Below, in pieces: positions 36,756 to 45,585 of a stretch of DNA of 64,000 nucleotides. The first letter of the stretch is position 1; every line of letters begins with the position of its first letter. A model generated the notes under the pieces. It was not told the DNA's origin. It ran no database searches and saw nothing but the letters and a program-made list of their open reading frames with translations. This DNA is from JAENVU01 sp963756815 (GTDB taxonomy: Bacteria > Actinomycetota > Acidimicrobiia > IMCC26256 > JAENVU01): assembly GCA_963756815.1 (NCBI GenBank), contig CAVWPR010000008.1, positions 299,921-363,920 of the forward strand, in the 5' to 3' direction. Both the position numbers and the translations under genes were made by a program.

Positions 36756-38261
36756 ATGAGCGACACGGCGGTGGAAGAGGCGGGCGTCCTCGCGCAGGCG
36801 CGGCAGCGGCCCGACGCGGTGGCACTCCGCGTCGACGACGAGGTGTACACGTACCGCGAGCTGAGCGAAACGGCTCGCGACCTCGCGCACGCGCTGCACG
36901 AGTTGGGTGTGCGTCGCGGCGACCGCGTCGGGATCCTCGTGCCGAACTCGGCCGAGTTCTTCTTCGCCACCCACGCCTGCGGGCGACTCGGTGCGATCGT
37001 GGTGCCGGTCAACATCCACTTCAAGGCCGACGAGGCGGGGTGGGTGGTCACGGACTCGGGTGCCACCGCCGTCGTGGTGGCCCGGGACCTGCTGCCCGCG
37101 CTCGAGCAGGTCCCCGACGTTCCTCGGCTCGTCGTCGAGGACGGCTGGCCCGCGGGGATGCCGGAGGTCGACCCGCCCGACGTGATCGGCGACGCGTGGC
37201 CCACGACGATGGCGTACACCTCGGGCACCACCGGGCGCCCCAAGGGTGTGGCGATGGGGCCGGACGACATGCGCCGGCGCGCGAGCGGCGTCGCCGCCAA
37301 CCGCGACGTGTGGGGCATCGGGCCGGACACGGTGCACCTGATGGTCGGTCCCGCGTACCACGCCGGGCCGTCGTACTGGGCGCAGATGCACCTCGCGATC
37401 GGAGCGACCGTGGTGGTGATGCGACGCTGGGACGCGGAGACCGCGCTCGGCCTCATCGAGCGGTGGCGGGTGACGACCACCCACATGGTCCCGGCCAACT
37501 TCCAGCGCATCCTCGCGCTCCCCGACGACGTCCGGAACCGCTCCGACGTCTCCTCGCTGCGACTCGTCGTGCACGCGGCGGCGCCGTGTCCGGTCCCGCT
37601 CAAGCGCGCGTTCATGGACTACGTGGGACCCGACAAGGTGTGGGAGTACTACGGCGCGTCGGAGGGCGGCGGCACCGTGATCTCGCCGCAGGAGTGGCTG
37701 CAGAAGCCGGGGAGCGTCGGCAAGCCGTTCCCCGGTCACCGGTTCCTCGTGCTCGACGACGACGGCAACGAGCTGCCACCGGGTGCGGTGGGGACGTTGT
37801 GGGTCGCGCCCGCCGGAACGAGCTTCGAGTACCACAACGATCCCGAGAAGACTGCGGCGCAGTACCGCGGGCAGTTCTTCACCGTCGGCGACGCCGCGTA
37901 CCTCGACGAGGACGGCTACCTGTTCCTCACCGACCGGAAGTCGGACATGGTCATCAGCGGCGGCGTGAACATCTACCCGCGTGAGATCGAGGAGTGTCTG
38001 CTCACGCACCCGGAGGTCGTCGACTGCGCGGTGCTCGGCGTGCCCGACGACGAGTGGGGCGAGGTGCTCCTCGCGGTCGTGCAGCCCCGCACCGAGGGCG
38101 CGCTCGACGAGGACGGCGTCGTGGCGTGGGTACGCGACCACCTGGCCGACTACAAGCGGCCGCGTCTCGTGGAGCTCGTCGCCGAGCTCCCCCGCGACCC
38201 GAACGGAAAAGTGCGCAAGCCGAGACTGCGTGAGGAGTACCTGGCCCGACGGAACTGCTGA
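36756..38261 (+). CDS. AMP-dependent acyl-CoA synthetase
   Basis: A 501-residue ANL-superfamily ligase that activates a carboxylic acid with ATP and CoA. Seen: the P-loop-like YTSGTTGRPKGVAMG, YYGASEGGG (A5), GDAAYLDEDGYLFLTDR (A7/A8 hinge), SGGVNIYPREIE, and the catalytic Lys in PNGKVRKPRL. Length is normal. ATG 36756 has CAAGAT 6 nt upstream as a possible -10. Its last 14 codons are nearly repeated about 90 bp downstream (38300-38341), past its stop. It is divergent from an acyl-CoA dehydrogenase, so the pair probably opens a beta-oxidation route for an unknown acid. Confidence 0.93.
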   Translation: MSDTAVEEAGVLAQARQRPDAVALRVDDEVYTYRELSETARDLAHALHELGVRRGDRVGILVPNSAEFFFATHACGRLGAIVVPVNIHFKADEAGWVVTDSGATAVVVARDLLPALEQVPDVPRLVVEDGWPAGMPEVDPPDVIGDAWPTTMAYTSGTTGRPKGVAMGPDDMRRRASGVAANRDVWGIGPDTVHLMVGPAYHAGPSYWAQMHLAIGATVVVMRRWDAETALGLIERWRVTTTHMVPANFQRILALPDDVRNRSDVSSLRLVVHAAAPCPVPLKRAFMDYVGPDKVWEYYGASEGGGTVISPQEWLQKPGSVGKPFPGHRFLVLDDDGNELPPGAVGTLWVAPAGTSFEYHNDPEKTAAQYRGQFFTVGDAAYLDEDGYLFLTDRKSDMVISGGVNIYPREIEECLLTHPEVVDCAVLGVPDDEWGEVLLAVVQPRTEGALDEDGVVAWVRDHLADYKRPRLVELVAELPRDPNGKVRKPRLREEYLARRNC

Positions 38262-38341
38262 GGTGGCGCAGCCGCGTGGGCTGGAGCACGCATCAGGGCG
38301 TGCAGCAAGCCGAGGCTGCGTGAGGAGTACCTCGCCCGTCG
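38211..38341. repeat. direct duplication of the acyl-CoA synthetase 3' end
   Basis: About 42 bp at 38211-38252 recur at 38300-38341 with a few substitutions and one inserted base. Copy 1 encodes KPRLREEYLARRNC then stop. Copy 2 encodes KPRLREEYLARRGR and runs on to a TAG at 38376. The second copy lies in the gap before dut. Confidence 0.75.
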
Positions 38342-38375
38342 AGGACGCGACCTCGCGGCGCACGGCGGGGGCTCG

Positions 38376-38381
38376 TAGGGT
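38376..38381 (+). promoter_or_regulatory. -10 element TAGGGT, leaderless start of dut
   Basis: TAGGGT ends 8 nt before GTG 38390. Its first three bases are also the stop of the duplicated synthetase tail. Confidence 0.55.
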
Positions 38382-38389
38382 CCGGGGCC

Positions 38390-38824
38390 GTGCACATCCC
38401 GATCACCCGTCTCGATCCCGACGCGGTCCTGCCCGGCCAGGGCCACGACGACGACGCCGGCTACGACCTCTGCGCGAACGAGGACGCGGTGCTCGCGCCG
38501 CGAGGGGGCCGGGCGCTCGTCCCCACCGGGCTCGCCGTCGCCATACCCACCGGCCACGGCGGGTTCGTGCTGCCCCGCTCGGGCCTGGCGCTCAAGCACG
38601 GCGTCACGGTCCTGAACGCCCCGGGTCTCATCGATCCGCAGTACCGCGGGGAGGTCAAGGTGCTCCTCGTGAACACGGATCCCGACACCGCGTACGAGAT
38701 CCACCGCGGCGACCGCATCGCGCAGCTGGTGATCGAACGCGTCGAGTACGTCGAGTGGCAAGTGGTCGACGCGCTCGACGAGACCGCCCGCGACACGTTC
38801 GGCTTCGGGTCCACGGGTCGCTGA
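38390..38824 (+). CDS. dut: dUTP diphosphatase
   Basis: A 144-residue homotrimeric dUTPase that hydrolyses dUTP to dUMP and keeps uracil out of DNA. The five motifs are present: DDAGYDL (1), PRSGLALKHG (2), GLIDPQYRGEVKV (3, with catalytic Asp), RGDRIAQLVI (4) and the C-terminal FGSTGR (5). GTG 38390 is fixed by the -10 at 38376. The stop overlaps the next gene's ATG as TGATG, so it is coupled to an LLM oxidoreductase, an unexpected partner for a nucleotide-pool enzyme. Intact. Confidence 0.95.
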   Translation: MHIPITRLDPDAVLPGQGHDDDAGYDLCANEDAVLAPRGGRALVPTGLAVAIPTGHGGFVLPRSGLALKHGVTVLNAPGLIDPQYRGEVKVLLVNTDPDTAYEIHRGDRIAQLVIERVEYVEWQVVDALDETARDTFGFGSTGR

Positions 38825-39768
38825 TGGCTCACCCGCGCCGCTTCCGATTCGGGGTCATCGCCAAGGCGCCGCGTCCCGGTGCCGACTTCGCCGCCTTCGC
38901 CCGACAGGTCGAGGCGCTCGGCTTCTCGACGCTGTTCATGCCCGACCACTTCGTGGACCACCCGCTGGCGCCGATGCCCGGCATCGCGTACGCGGCGGCG
39001 GTCACGACGACCTTGCGCGTCGGCACGCTGGTGCTCGGCAACGACTACAAGCACCCGGTCGTCCTCGCCACCGAGGCGGCGACCGTCGACGTGCTGAGCG
39101 GCGGCCGCCTCGAGCTCGGCGTCGGCGCGGGCTGGATGACCGTCGACTACGAGCGATCGGGCATGGACCTCGCGCCGGCGAGCGTGCGCATCTCGCGCCT
39201 CGCCGAGTCGCTCGCGGTGATCAAGGGCCTCATGGGGCCGGAGCCGTTCACGTTCCACGGCCAGCACTACCGCGTCGACGGGCTCGACGGTGAGCCCAAG
39301 CCGGTGCAGCAGCCCCATCCGCCGATCATCGTGGGCGGGGGAGGGCCGAAGGTGCTCGCGGTCGCGGCCGAGCACGCGCAGATCGTCGGGATCAACGCCA
39401 ATCTCCAACGGGGGACGCCGGAGCACCCGGAGACCGTCCGCAGCCTGAGCGGGGCGGCCACCGACGAGAAGCTCGAGCACCTGCGCGCCGCAGCGGGCGA
39501 CCGGTTCGACGACCTGGAGATCCAGACCCTCACCGGATTCGTGCACGTCACCGACGACCGGGCCGCGATCGCCGAGGGGATGGCCGGTGCGTTCGACGTC
39601 GAGCCGTCCGTCGCGTTGGAGACGCCGGCAGCCCTCGTGGGCACGATCGACGAGATGTGCGCCGATCTCGAGGCGCGACGGGCGCGCTGGCAGATGAGCT
39701 ACGTGGTAGTACCCGAGGAGTCCGTCGACGCGTTCGCGCCCGTGGTGGCCCGACTCGCCGGCACCTGA
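38824..39768 (+). CDS. LLM class (F420-dependent type) oxidoreductase
   Basis: A 314-residue TIM-barrel of the luciferase-like family. Seen: FRFGVIAKAPRPG, LGFSTLFMPDHFVDHPLAPMPG, TLVLGNDYKHPVVLA, GRLELGVGAGWMTVDYERSG and IIVGGGGPKVLAVAAEHA. The pattern matches the actinobacterial subgroup usually assigned to cofactor F420. The next gene (39800-40732) is a close paralog with the same motifs in the same order. ATG 38824 overlaps the dut stop. The substrate is unknown; such enzymes reduce or oxidise diverse ketones, alcohols or aromatics in the cytoplasm. Confidence 0.88.
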   Translation: MAHPRRFRFGVIAKAPRPGADFAAFARQVEALGFSTLFMPDHFVDHPLAPMPGIAYAAAVTTTLRVGTLVLGNDYKHPVVLATEAATVDVLSGGRLELGVGAGWMTVDYERSGMDLAPASVRISRLAESLAVIKGLMGPEPFTFHGQHYRVDGLDGEPKPVQQPHPPIIVGGGGPKVLAVAAEHAQIVGINANLQRGTPEHPETVRSLSGAATDEKLEHLRAAAGDRFDDLEIQTLTGFVHVTDDRAAIAEGMAGAFDVEPSVALETPAALVGTIDEMCADLEARRARWQMSYVVVPEESVDAFAPVVARLAGT

Positions 39769-39799
39769 CGCGGCCGCGGCCGCAGGAGAGGCGATCGAG

Positions 39800-40732
39800 A
39801 TGACCAAGCCGTTCCGGTTCGGCGTGCAGGTGGGCGGGAGCTTCACCCCCGAGGCGTTCGCCACGAAGGCGGCACGCGCCGAGGAGCTCGGGTACTCCAC
39901 CTTCTACTTCCCCGACCACTTCATCGACACCGAGCTGGCACCGATGGTGGCGATGGCGACCGCCGCGGCGGTGACGTCGACGTTGAACGTCGGCGCACTC
40001 GTGTTCGACAACGACTACAAGCACCCGGCCATCCTCGCCAAGGAGATCGCGACCATCGACGTGCTCTCGGGCGGGCGCACCGAGCTCGGAATCGGTGCCG
40101 GATGGATGGAGGTCGACTACACCGCGCTCGGCCTGCCGTACGACCGTCCGGGTGTGCGGATCGAGCGCCTGGCCGAGGCGCTGGAGGTCATCAGGGGCTG
40201 CTACGGCGCGGAGCCGTTCAGCTTCGCCGGCACGCACTACACGGTGACGGACTACCAGGGCATCCCGAAGCCCACCCAGGAACGGGTCCCGATCCTCATC
40301 GGTGGCGGCGGCCCGCGCGTGCTGCGCCTCGCCGGCGCCGAGGCCGACATCGTCGGCATCAACCCGAACCTGCGCGCCGGCGCGGTCACCTCGGACGCGG
40401 TCACGGATTCGCTGGCCGAGATGACCGATCAGAAGGTCGCGTGGGTCAAGGAAGGTGCGGGGAGTCGCTTCGACGACCTCGAGCTGCAGATCCGGTACTT
40501 CCTCGCGTCCGTCACCGACGACCGCAAGACCTTCGCCGAGGCCATCGCGCCGGGGTTCGGCATCGCCGCCGACGAGGCGCTCGAGGCCGGCATCGCGCTC
40601 GTCGGGACGGTCGACGAGATCTGCGACCTCATGGTGGCGCGGCGCGATCGGTGGGGCGTGAGCTACGCCGTCATCGGCGGCGACGAGATGGAGATGTTCG
40701 CGCCGGTCGTCGAGCGTCTTGCCGGCACCTGA
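39800..40732 (+). CDS. LLM class (F420-dependent type) oxidoreductase, tandem paralog
   Basis: A 310-residue paralog of the preceding gene. Seen: FRFGVQVGGSFTPEAF, LGYSTFYFPDHFIDTELAPM, ALVFDNDYKHPAILAKE, GRTELGIGAGWMEVDYTALG and ILIGGGGPRVLRLAGAEA. The match to its neighbour runs the full length, so it arose by tandem duplication and then diverged, particularly around the first loops. ATG 39800 has an AGGAGAGG region about 11 nt upstream. The gap of 31 bp suggests co-transcription with dut and the first LLM gene. It overlaps the start of the FUSC gene. Confidence 0.88.
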   Translation: MTKPFRFGVQVGGSFTPEAFATKAARAEELGYSTFYFPDHFIDTELAPMVAMATAAAVTSTLNVGALVFDNDYKHPAILAKEIATIDVLSGGRTELGIGAGWMEVDYTALGLPYDRPGVRIERLAEALEVIRGCYGAEPFSFAGTHYTVTDYQGIPKPTQERVPILIGGGGPRVLRLAGAEADIVGINPNLRAGAVTSDAVTDSLAEMTDQKVAWVKEGAGSRFDDLELQIRYFLASVTDDRKTFAEAIAPGFGIAADEALEAGIALVGTVDEICDLMVARRDRWGVSYAVIGGDEMEMFAPVVERLAGT

Positions 40733-42880
40733 CGCGCCGAGCCTCCGGGCGCGCCTCGCGGCGCGCGATCCGGGGAACCTGGCCCTCGCGCGGGGCGTGC
40801 GGGCCACCCTCGTGGGACCGGCCCTGTTCGCGATCGCGCTCGAGGTCCTCGACGACCCCGCGTTCGCCACGATGGCGATCTTCGGCGCGACCGCCGCGCT
40901 GGTCTTCGCCGACTTCGGCGGTCCGGTGCCGGAGCGGGTGCGCGCCTACGCGTGGATCGGGGTCGTCGGCGCGGCCCTGCTCGCGGCCGGGACGCTGGCG
41001 TCGGGCTCCACCGTCTGGAGCGTGACCCTCGCGTTGGTCTTCGTGACGACCATCCGGTTCAGCGGGAACCTCGGGCCCCGGTTCGCCGCCGCGGTGAGCA
41101 CGCTGATCCTGGCCTTCATGCTGGGCGCGCTCGTGCCCGCGCCCGCGTCGGCGGTGCCGGGTCGCGTGCTCGGGTGGATCATCGGGGTCGCGGTCGCGAC
41201 GCTCGCGGCGGTCCTCGTTCTCCCGGCGCGGTCGTCGCAGCGCATCGAGCGCATCGCGGCCGACACGAGCCGGGACCTGGCCGCGACGTTGCGGGCCGGT
41301 CTCACCGCCGCGGATCCCGCGCGTCCGGGCGGAGCTCGTCGCGCGCACCCGGGCGCTCCGTGCGTCGCTGCGGCCGGCAACGCTCATGCCGGTGCGGCCC
41401 TCGGGGCCGGGCGTCCGGGACGTCGCCCGGCGTCAGATCGTCGACCGGCTCGGCTCCCTGGCTCGGGTCATGGCCGCGGAGCTCGGCGAACCGTACGTGC
41501 AGCTCACCCCGGAGATGACCGCGCTCGGGGCCCGCGCCGCCGACTGCCTGGACGCCGCCGCTTGCGTGTTGCGCGGCCAGGACCCGCCCGAGTCGCTCGC
41601 CGCCCCGATCGCGGCGTGCGACGGTGCGCGTGCGGCGGCACTGCGGCGCGTCGCGACCGCGGTCGCCTCGGACGAGCCCGCCGTCGGGGTGCTGGCACGG
41701 GTCGATGCGGGCTTCATGGCCCGCGCCGGCGCGTGGCACTCCCTCGTGGTGGCGCGCAACACCGCCTTCCTCGCCGGTGACGCGGAGCTCGCGCGCGGTG
41801 AGAACGCCACGACCGACCTGCCCGCCCCGGTGATGACCGGCGCCGGCCGGCGGTTCGGCCGCTTCCTCGGGCAGTACGCGATCCCGAGCTCCGTGTGGTT
41901 CCGCGACGCGCTGCGGGCCGGCGTCGCGCTGTCGGCCGCAGTGCTGCTCGCCCGCGTGCTCGGCGTGGACCACGCGTTCTGGGTCGCGCTCGGCACGTTG
42001 TCGGTGCTGCGCTCGAGTGCGCTCGCCACCGGCCAGACCGCGTTGGAGGCGTCGATGGGCACCGGCATCGGGTTCGCGGTGTCGTCGGCGGTGCTCGCCG
42101 TCATCGGACTGCACGAGGGCGCGCTGTGGATCGTCCTGGTGGCATCGATCTTCCTCGTGGGCTACCTGCCCGGGGTCGGCCGGGTTCGTCGCCGGGCAGG
42201 CCGCGTTCACCGTGTTCGTCGTCGCGCTGTTCAACCTCGTCGAGCCACTGGGCTGGCACACCGGCCTCGTCCGGCTCGAGGACGTGATGCTCGGTGCCGG
42301 CGTCAGCGCGGCCGCCGCGCTCCTGTTCTGGCCCCGCAGGCTCGAGCCGTTGGTGAGCCGGCTGATGGCCGAGGTGTCCGCAGCCGCGGGCGCGCTCCTC
42401 GCCGCAACCGCGGCGCAGGTGACCGCCGACCGGATCGACGTCGACCCGGATCCGACCCTCCGGGCCGAGGCCCGGGCGCGTGCGGCGCTCATCGAGTTGC
42501 TCGATCAGTACCGACGGCGACCGGCGCTCGCGGAGCCGTGGATCGCGCGCTTCGGTGTCGCACTGCACGCGCGTGCTGCATCCGACGCACTCACCCGGCT
42601 GCCGAATCTCGTGCCGAGTCCGACGGCGCCGCCGCAGGACGCGCCCCTCGGCGCGCTCGGCGATCAGCTCGCCGACGCCGCCACGCTCGTCCAGGCGGAT
42701 CTCGGGCCCGGCCGAGGGCATCCCGACCGTCCGCGCGCGCCACGCGTGGAGGCATCGACCCGAGCGGCCGCCGCCGACGCGATCAGCGCGGCGCACGGGG
42801 ACGACCCCGTCGTCGTGCGCGCGCTCCTCGCCCGCGACTGGATCGTCGGCGTCGCGCAGATGGTCGACGAACGCCCCTGA
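40719..42880 (+). pseudogene. FUSC family membrane protein, two one-base insertions
   Basis: About 719 residues when corrected. It has two membrane blocks separated by a large soluble domain, as in FUSC/YccS-type proteins linked to efflux or envelope aromatic-acid transport. Block 1 begins RGVRATLVGPALFAIAL and continues FGATAALVFADFGGPVP. Block 2 has FRDALRAGVALSAAVLLA, HAFWVALGTLSVLRSSA and GFVAGQAAFTVFVVALFN. Extra bases near 41324 (before VRAELVARTRALRASL) and near 42180 (before GFVAGQ) split it into three readings. TTG 40719, 14 nt inside the previous gene, is the assumed start. The damage is probably a sequence error. Confidence 0.82.
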
Positions 42881-42963
42881 CCGACCCACCCCGTCGCAAC
42901 GAATGTGATCACGAATCGCGTGCCTGAGCTACCAGAACGCGCGTCGAATCGCACCGTGGACCG

Positions 42964-43656
42964 TCAGCCGGCGACGAGCTGCTCGGGGATCCAGGTGCCG
43001 AGGCGGTCGCGGAGGTGGTCGGCGGCCTCGGTCATGAGGTGGTCGGTGCCGGGAAGGAGCTCGACGTCGCCGTGGCCGATCAGCATGCGGACCATGAACG
43101 ACGAGTCGGGCGGCAGGATGGAGTCGCGGTCGCCGTGGAGGAGGAGCACCGGCACGTCGTCGGCGAGCGCGCCGGCGTCCTCGCACCCGGCCGACTGCGT
43201 CGCCAGCGTCACGATGCCGGCGCAGTGCGCGCCGAGCACCATGCCGGCCTGGACCGCGACCGCACCGCCGAAGGAGTGCCCGATCGTGACGAACCGACGG
43301 CCGCCGGCACGCGAGGCCAGATCGGCGGCGGCCGCGAGGTCGTGCACGCAGCGCACGAGGTCGTTCGGCTTGCGGTAGCCGACGCGCATCGTCCCGATGC
43401 CCTCGCTCGCGAAGCGCTCACCCAGGTCGTGGTACAGCCCGCCCGCAGGACCGAGCAGGCCGCCCATCGCGCCGCCGCCGGTGACCACCACCGCCTCGGC
43501 GTCGACCGGCCCGTGCCAAAGGATCGTGAGCAGCCCGCGCATCGTGTAGATCTCGAGGTGTCGCAGCCCGGGCCCGAGCACGACCTCTTCGCGCGCGAGC
43601 GCCTCGAGCAGCTCGAGCGGCGAACGCGCGAGCGGACGGTCGTGCTCGTCGCTCAC
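42964..43656 (-). CDS. alpha/beta hydrolase
   Basis: A 230-residue alpha/beta hydrolase. The nucleophile elbow is FVTIGHSFGGAVAVQ, the acid is in VLLLHGDRDSILPPD, and the His is in LLPGTDHLMTEA, so the triad is complete. The segment GGAMGGLLGPAGGLYHDLG holds the oxyanion-hole strand. No signal peptide. GTG 43656 overlaps the stop of the LLM oxidoreductase upstream (GTGA), so the two are translated together. Substrate unknown; an ester or thioester intermediate of the LLM reaction is possible. Convergent with the FUSC gene across 83 bp with no clear terminator. Confidence 0.85.
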   Translation of the reverse strand: MSDEHDRPLARSPLELLEALAREEVVLGPGLRHLEIYTMRGLLTILWHGPVDAEAVVVTGGGAMGGLLGPAGGLYHDLGERFASEGIGTMRVGYRKPNDLVRCVHDLAAAADLASRAGGRRFVTIGHSFGGAVAVQAGMVLGAHCAGIVTLATQSAGCEDAGALADDVPVLLLHGDRDSILPPDSSFMVRMLIGHGDVELLPGTDHLMTEAADHLRDRLGTWIPEQLVAG

Positions 43657-44552
43657 ACGAGCGACCGGAGGAGCTCGCGGGTGCGGCGGCGCTCGTCGTC
43701 GCCGTGCGCGAACTCGGCGGCCGAGAAGTCGGTGGCGCCCGCCTCGGCGACGTTCCGGATGCCGGCGGCGACCGTTGCCTCGTCGCCCACGAGCGCGACG
43801 TCGGCGGGACCCTCGGCACCCTCGCGGTCGAGCATGGCGCGGTAGCTCGGGAGGTATCCGTACATCGCGTAGATCTTGGCGGCACGTTCGCGTGCGCCGT
43901 CGGCGTCGTCGGTCACGCACACCGGCAGGCCGACGACGATCTTCGGCGCCGGCCGTCCCGCTTCCGCCGCGGCCGCGGTGATGGTCGGGACGGTGTGCTC
44001 GGAGAGCGTGGCCGGTCCGGTCATCCAGGTGACGGTGCCGTCGGCCAGTCGTCCGGCGATCTTCAGCATCAGCGGACCGAGCGCGGCGACCACCACCGGC
44101 GGCGGCTCGACGCCCTCGATGTCGAGCGCGGCGTTGGTCGACAGCGTCTCGCCGGCGAATGCGGCCGGTTCGCCGTGCAGCAACGGTCCGAGGATCGAGA
44201 GGTACTCGCGCATGTGGCGCGCCGGCTTCTCGTAGGACATGCCGAACATCGACTCGATGACGACCTGGTGCGACAGTCCGATGCCGAGGAGGAGCCGACC
44301 GTCGCACGCCATCTGGGTGGTGAGCGCCTGGCTCGCGAGCATCATCGGGTGTCGCGGGTAGGTGGGGATGACGCCGGTGCCGAGCTCGATCCGAGGAACC
44401 TGGCGGCCGACGACGGCGAGCGTCGTCAGCGCGTCGAGTCCGAAGATCTGGGGGATGTGGAACCCGTGGAACCCCTCGGCCTCGGCTCGGCCGGCGGCCT
44501 CGACCGCGGCGTCGAGCGTCGGGTGTTCGCCACCGAAGATCGAGATGCGCAT
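43653..44552 (-). CDS. LLM class oxidoreductase (F420-dependent type)
   Basis: A 299-residue luciferase-like TIM barrel, of a different subgroup from the pair at 38.8-40.7 kb. Seen: EGFHGFHIPQIFGLDAL, IELGTGVIPTYPRHPMMLA, GRLLLGIGLSHQVVIESMFG and the C-terminal LVGDEATVAAGIRNVAEAG, as in mycobacterial F420-dependent methylene-THMPT-reductase-like proteins. ATG 44552 has TAGCCT 8 nt upstream. It is the first gene of a two-gene unit with the hydrolase and is divergent from tRNA-Gly. Substrate unknown. Confidence 0.88.
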   Translation of the reverse strand: MRISIFGGEHPTLDAAVEAAGRAEAEGFHGFHIPQIFGLDALTTLAVVGRQVPRIELGTGVIPTYPRHPMMLASQALTTQMACDGRLLLGIGLSHQVVIESMFGMSYEKPARHMREYLSILGPLLHGEPAAFAGETLSTNAALDIEGVEPPPVVVAALGPLMLKIAGRLADGTVTWMTGPATLSEHTVPTITAAAAEAGRPAPKIVVGLPVCVTDDADGARERAAKIYAMYGYLPSYRAMLDREGAEGPADVALVGDEATVAAGIRNVAEAGATDFSAAEFAHGDDERRRTRELLRSLV

Positions 44553-44560
44553 GGCGGCGG

Positions 44561-44566
44561 AGGCTA
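44561..44566 (-). promoter_or_regulatory. -10 element TAGCCT, leaderless start
   Basis: Reverse-strand TAGCCT ends 8 nt before ATG 44552 of the LLM oxidoreductase. Confidence 0.5.
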
Positions 44567-44587
44567 GGGGTTGCGGAGACGTCCTGC

Positions 44588-44593
44588 TATCGT
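44588..44593 (+). promoter_or_regulatory. -10 element TATCGT of tRNA-Gly
   Basis: TATCGT ends 11 nt before the mature 5' end of the tRNA at 44605. No good -35 is visible. Confidence 0.45.
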
Positions 44594-44604
44594 CGTCGCC
44601 TCAC

Positions 44605-44680
44605 GCGGACGTGGCTCAGTTGGTAGAGCATCACCTTGCCAAGGTGAGGGTCGCGGGTTCGAATCCCGTCGTCCGCTCCA
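44605..44680 (+). tRNA. tRNA-Gly (anticodon GCC)
   Basis: Complete cloverleaf. Acceptor GCGGACG (44605-44611) pairs with CGTCCGC (44670-44676), followed by T and an encoded CCA (44678-44680). The anticodon arm TCACC/GGTGA encloses TTGCCAA, anticodon GCC. The T arm is CGCGGGTTCGAATCCCG. It reads GGC and GGT glycine codons. A short palindrome GTCGCCGGCGAC follows at 44686-44697. Confidence 0.97.
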
Positions 44681-44856
44681 AGATCGTCGCCGGCGACCCG
44701 CAGGACGCCGGATCAGCCGGCCCGGCCTACTCCGCTTCCCGGCCACGAGCCGATGCTCCGGAGGGTCGGCACACTCACCCGACCTTCGTGCGCGCAGGTA
44801 CCGCGCCGGTGCCTGAGGGGACAGAGGTCGACTCGGGACTCGGCGGAGTCACCCGC

Positions 44857-45498
44857 TCAACGGGTGAACGTGAGGTGGGTGACGCCGCTGGGTGTCGAGA
44901 CGACCTCGACGGCGTAGCTCTGCTCCATGCCCTCCAGCCCGTCCCACAGCCGGACTCCGCGTCCGAGCAGGATCGGCACCTGCACCACGTGCAGGTGGTC
45001 GACGAGGCCTGCGGCGAGGAACGCGCGCACCACGGTCGGACCGCCGCCGACGCGGACATCGCGACCGGCGGCTGCCTCGCGCGCCACGTCGAGTGCCTCG
45101 GCCGGCGCGGCGTCGAGGAAGTGGAACGTCGTTCCGCCCTCCATCGGGATCGCCGGTTGCGGTCGGTGGGTCAGGACGAACGTCGGCGTGTGGAACGGCG
45201 GGTCGTCGCCCCACCACCCGCGCCACTCCGGGTCGTCCTGCCAGCCCGGAGGGCCGAACTTGTTCGCGCCCATGATCTCCGCGCCGATCCCGGGCCCGTG
45301 CCGTTCGGCCATCGCGTCGTCGACCCCTTCGGTGCCGCCCGTCTCGCCGAAGAGCTCGGTGCGGGCGTACCGGGTGGCCATCATCCACTCGTGGAGCCGG
45401 TGCCCGGCGTGTCCGAACGGCGCGTCGAGGGTGAGTCCCTCGCCGGTGGCGAACCCGTCGAGCGAGATCGAGAAGTTGTGGACGCGGACGCGCGACAT
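44857..45498 (-). CDS. dihydrofolate reductase family protein (RibD C-terminal-like)
   Basis: A 213-residue protein of the RibD_C/DHFR-like fold, which binds NADPH. Seen: VRVHNFSISLDGFATG at the N-terminus, GANKFGPPGWQDD, TFVLTHRPQPAIPM, the pyridine-nucleotide motif DVRVGGGPTVVRAFLAAG and PILLGRGVRLWDG. Stand-alone members are common in actinobacteria and are seldom true DHFR or riboflavin enzymes; the reaction is unknown. ATG 45498 has AGGAG 5 nt upstream. It stands 176 bp from the tRNA on the other side, in which nothing else is recognised. Intact. Confidence 0.85.
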   Translation of the reverse strand: MSRVRVHNFSISLDGFATGEGLTLDAPFGHAGHRLHEWMMATRYARTELFGETGGTEGVDDAMAERHGPGIGAEIMGANKFGPPGWQDDPEWRGWWGDDPPFHTPTFVLTHRPQPAIPMEGGTTFHFLDAAPAEALDVAREAAAGRDVRVGGGPTVVRAFLAAGLVDHLHVVQVPILLGRGVRLWDGLEGMEQSYAVEVVSTPSGVTHLTFTR

Positions 45499-45585
45499 GG
45501 CGACTCCTTCGGTTGGTGACGTTCAGACGACGGCGAGACGGTGAGTCTGCATCGTCTGCAGGCCGAGCTCGACCGCGCTGCGCTC

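Noticed and set aside
44686..44697. GTCGCCGGCGAC after tRNA-Gly as a terminator
   Set aside because: A perfect 12-bp palindrome but with no loop and no U-tract; too short in GC-rich DNA to be called a terminator.
44571..44816. Short open frame containing RGSVGRASPCQGEGRGFESRR-type sequence
   Set aside because: It is translated across tRNA-Gly; this peptide pattern is a well-known false ORF from tRNA genes.
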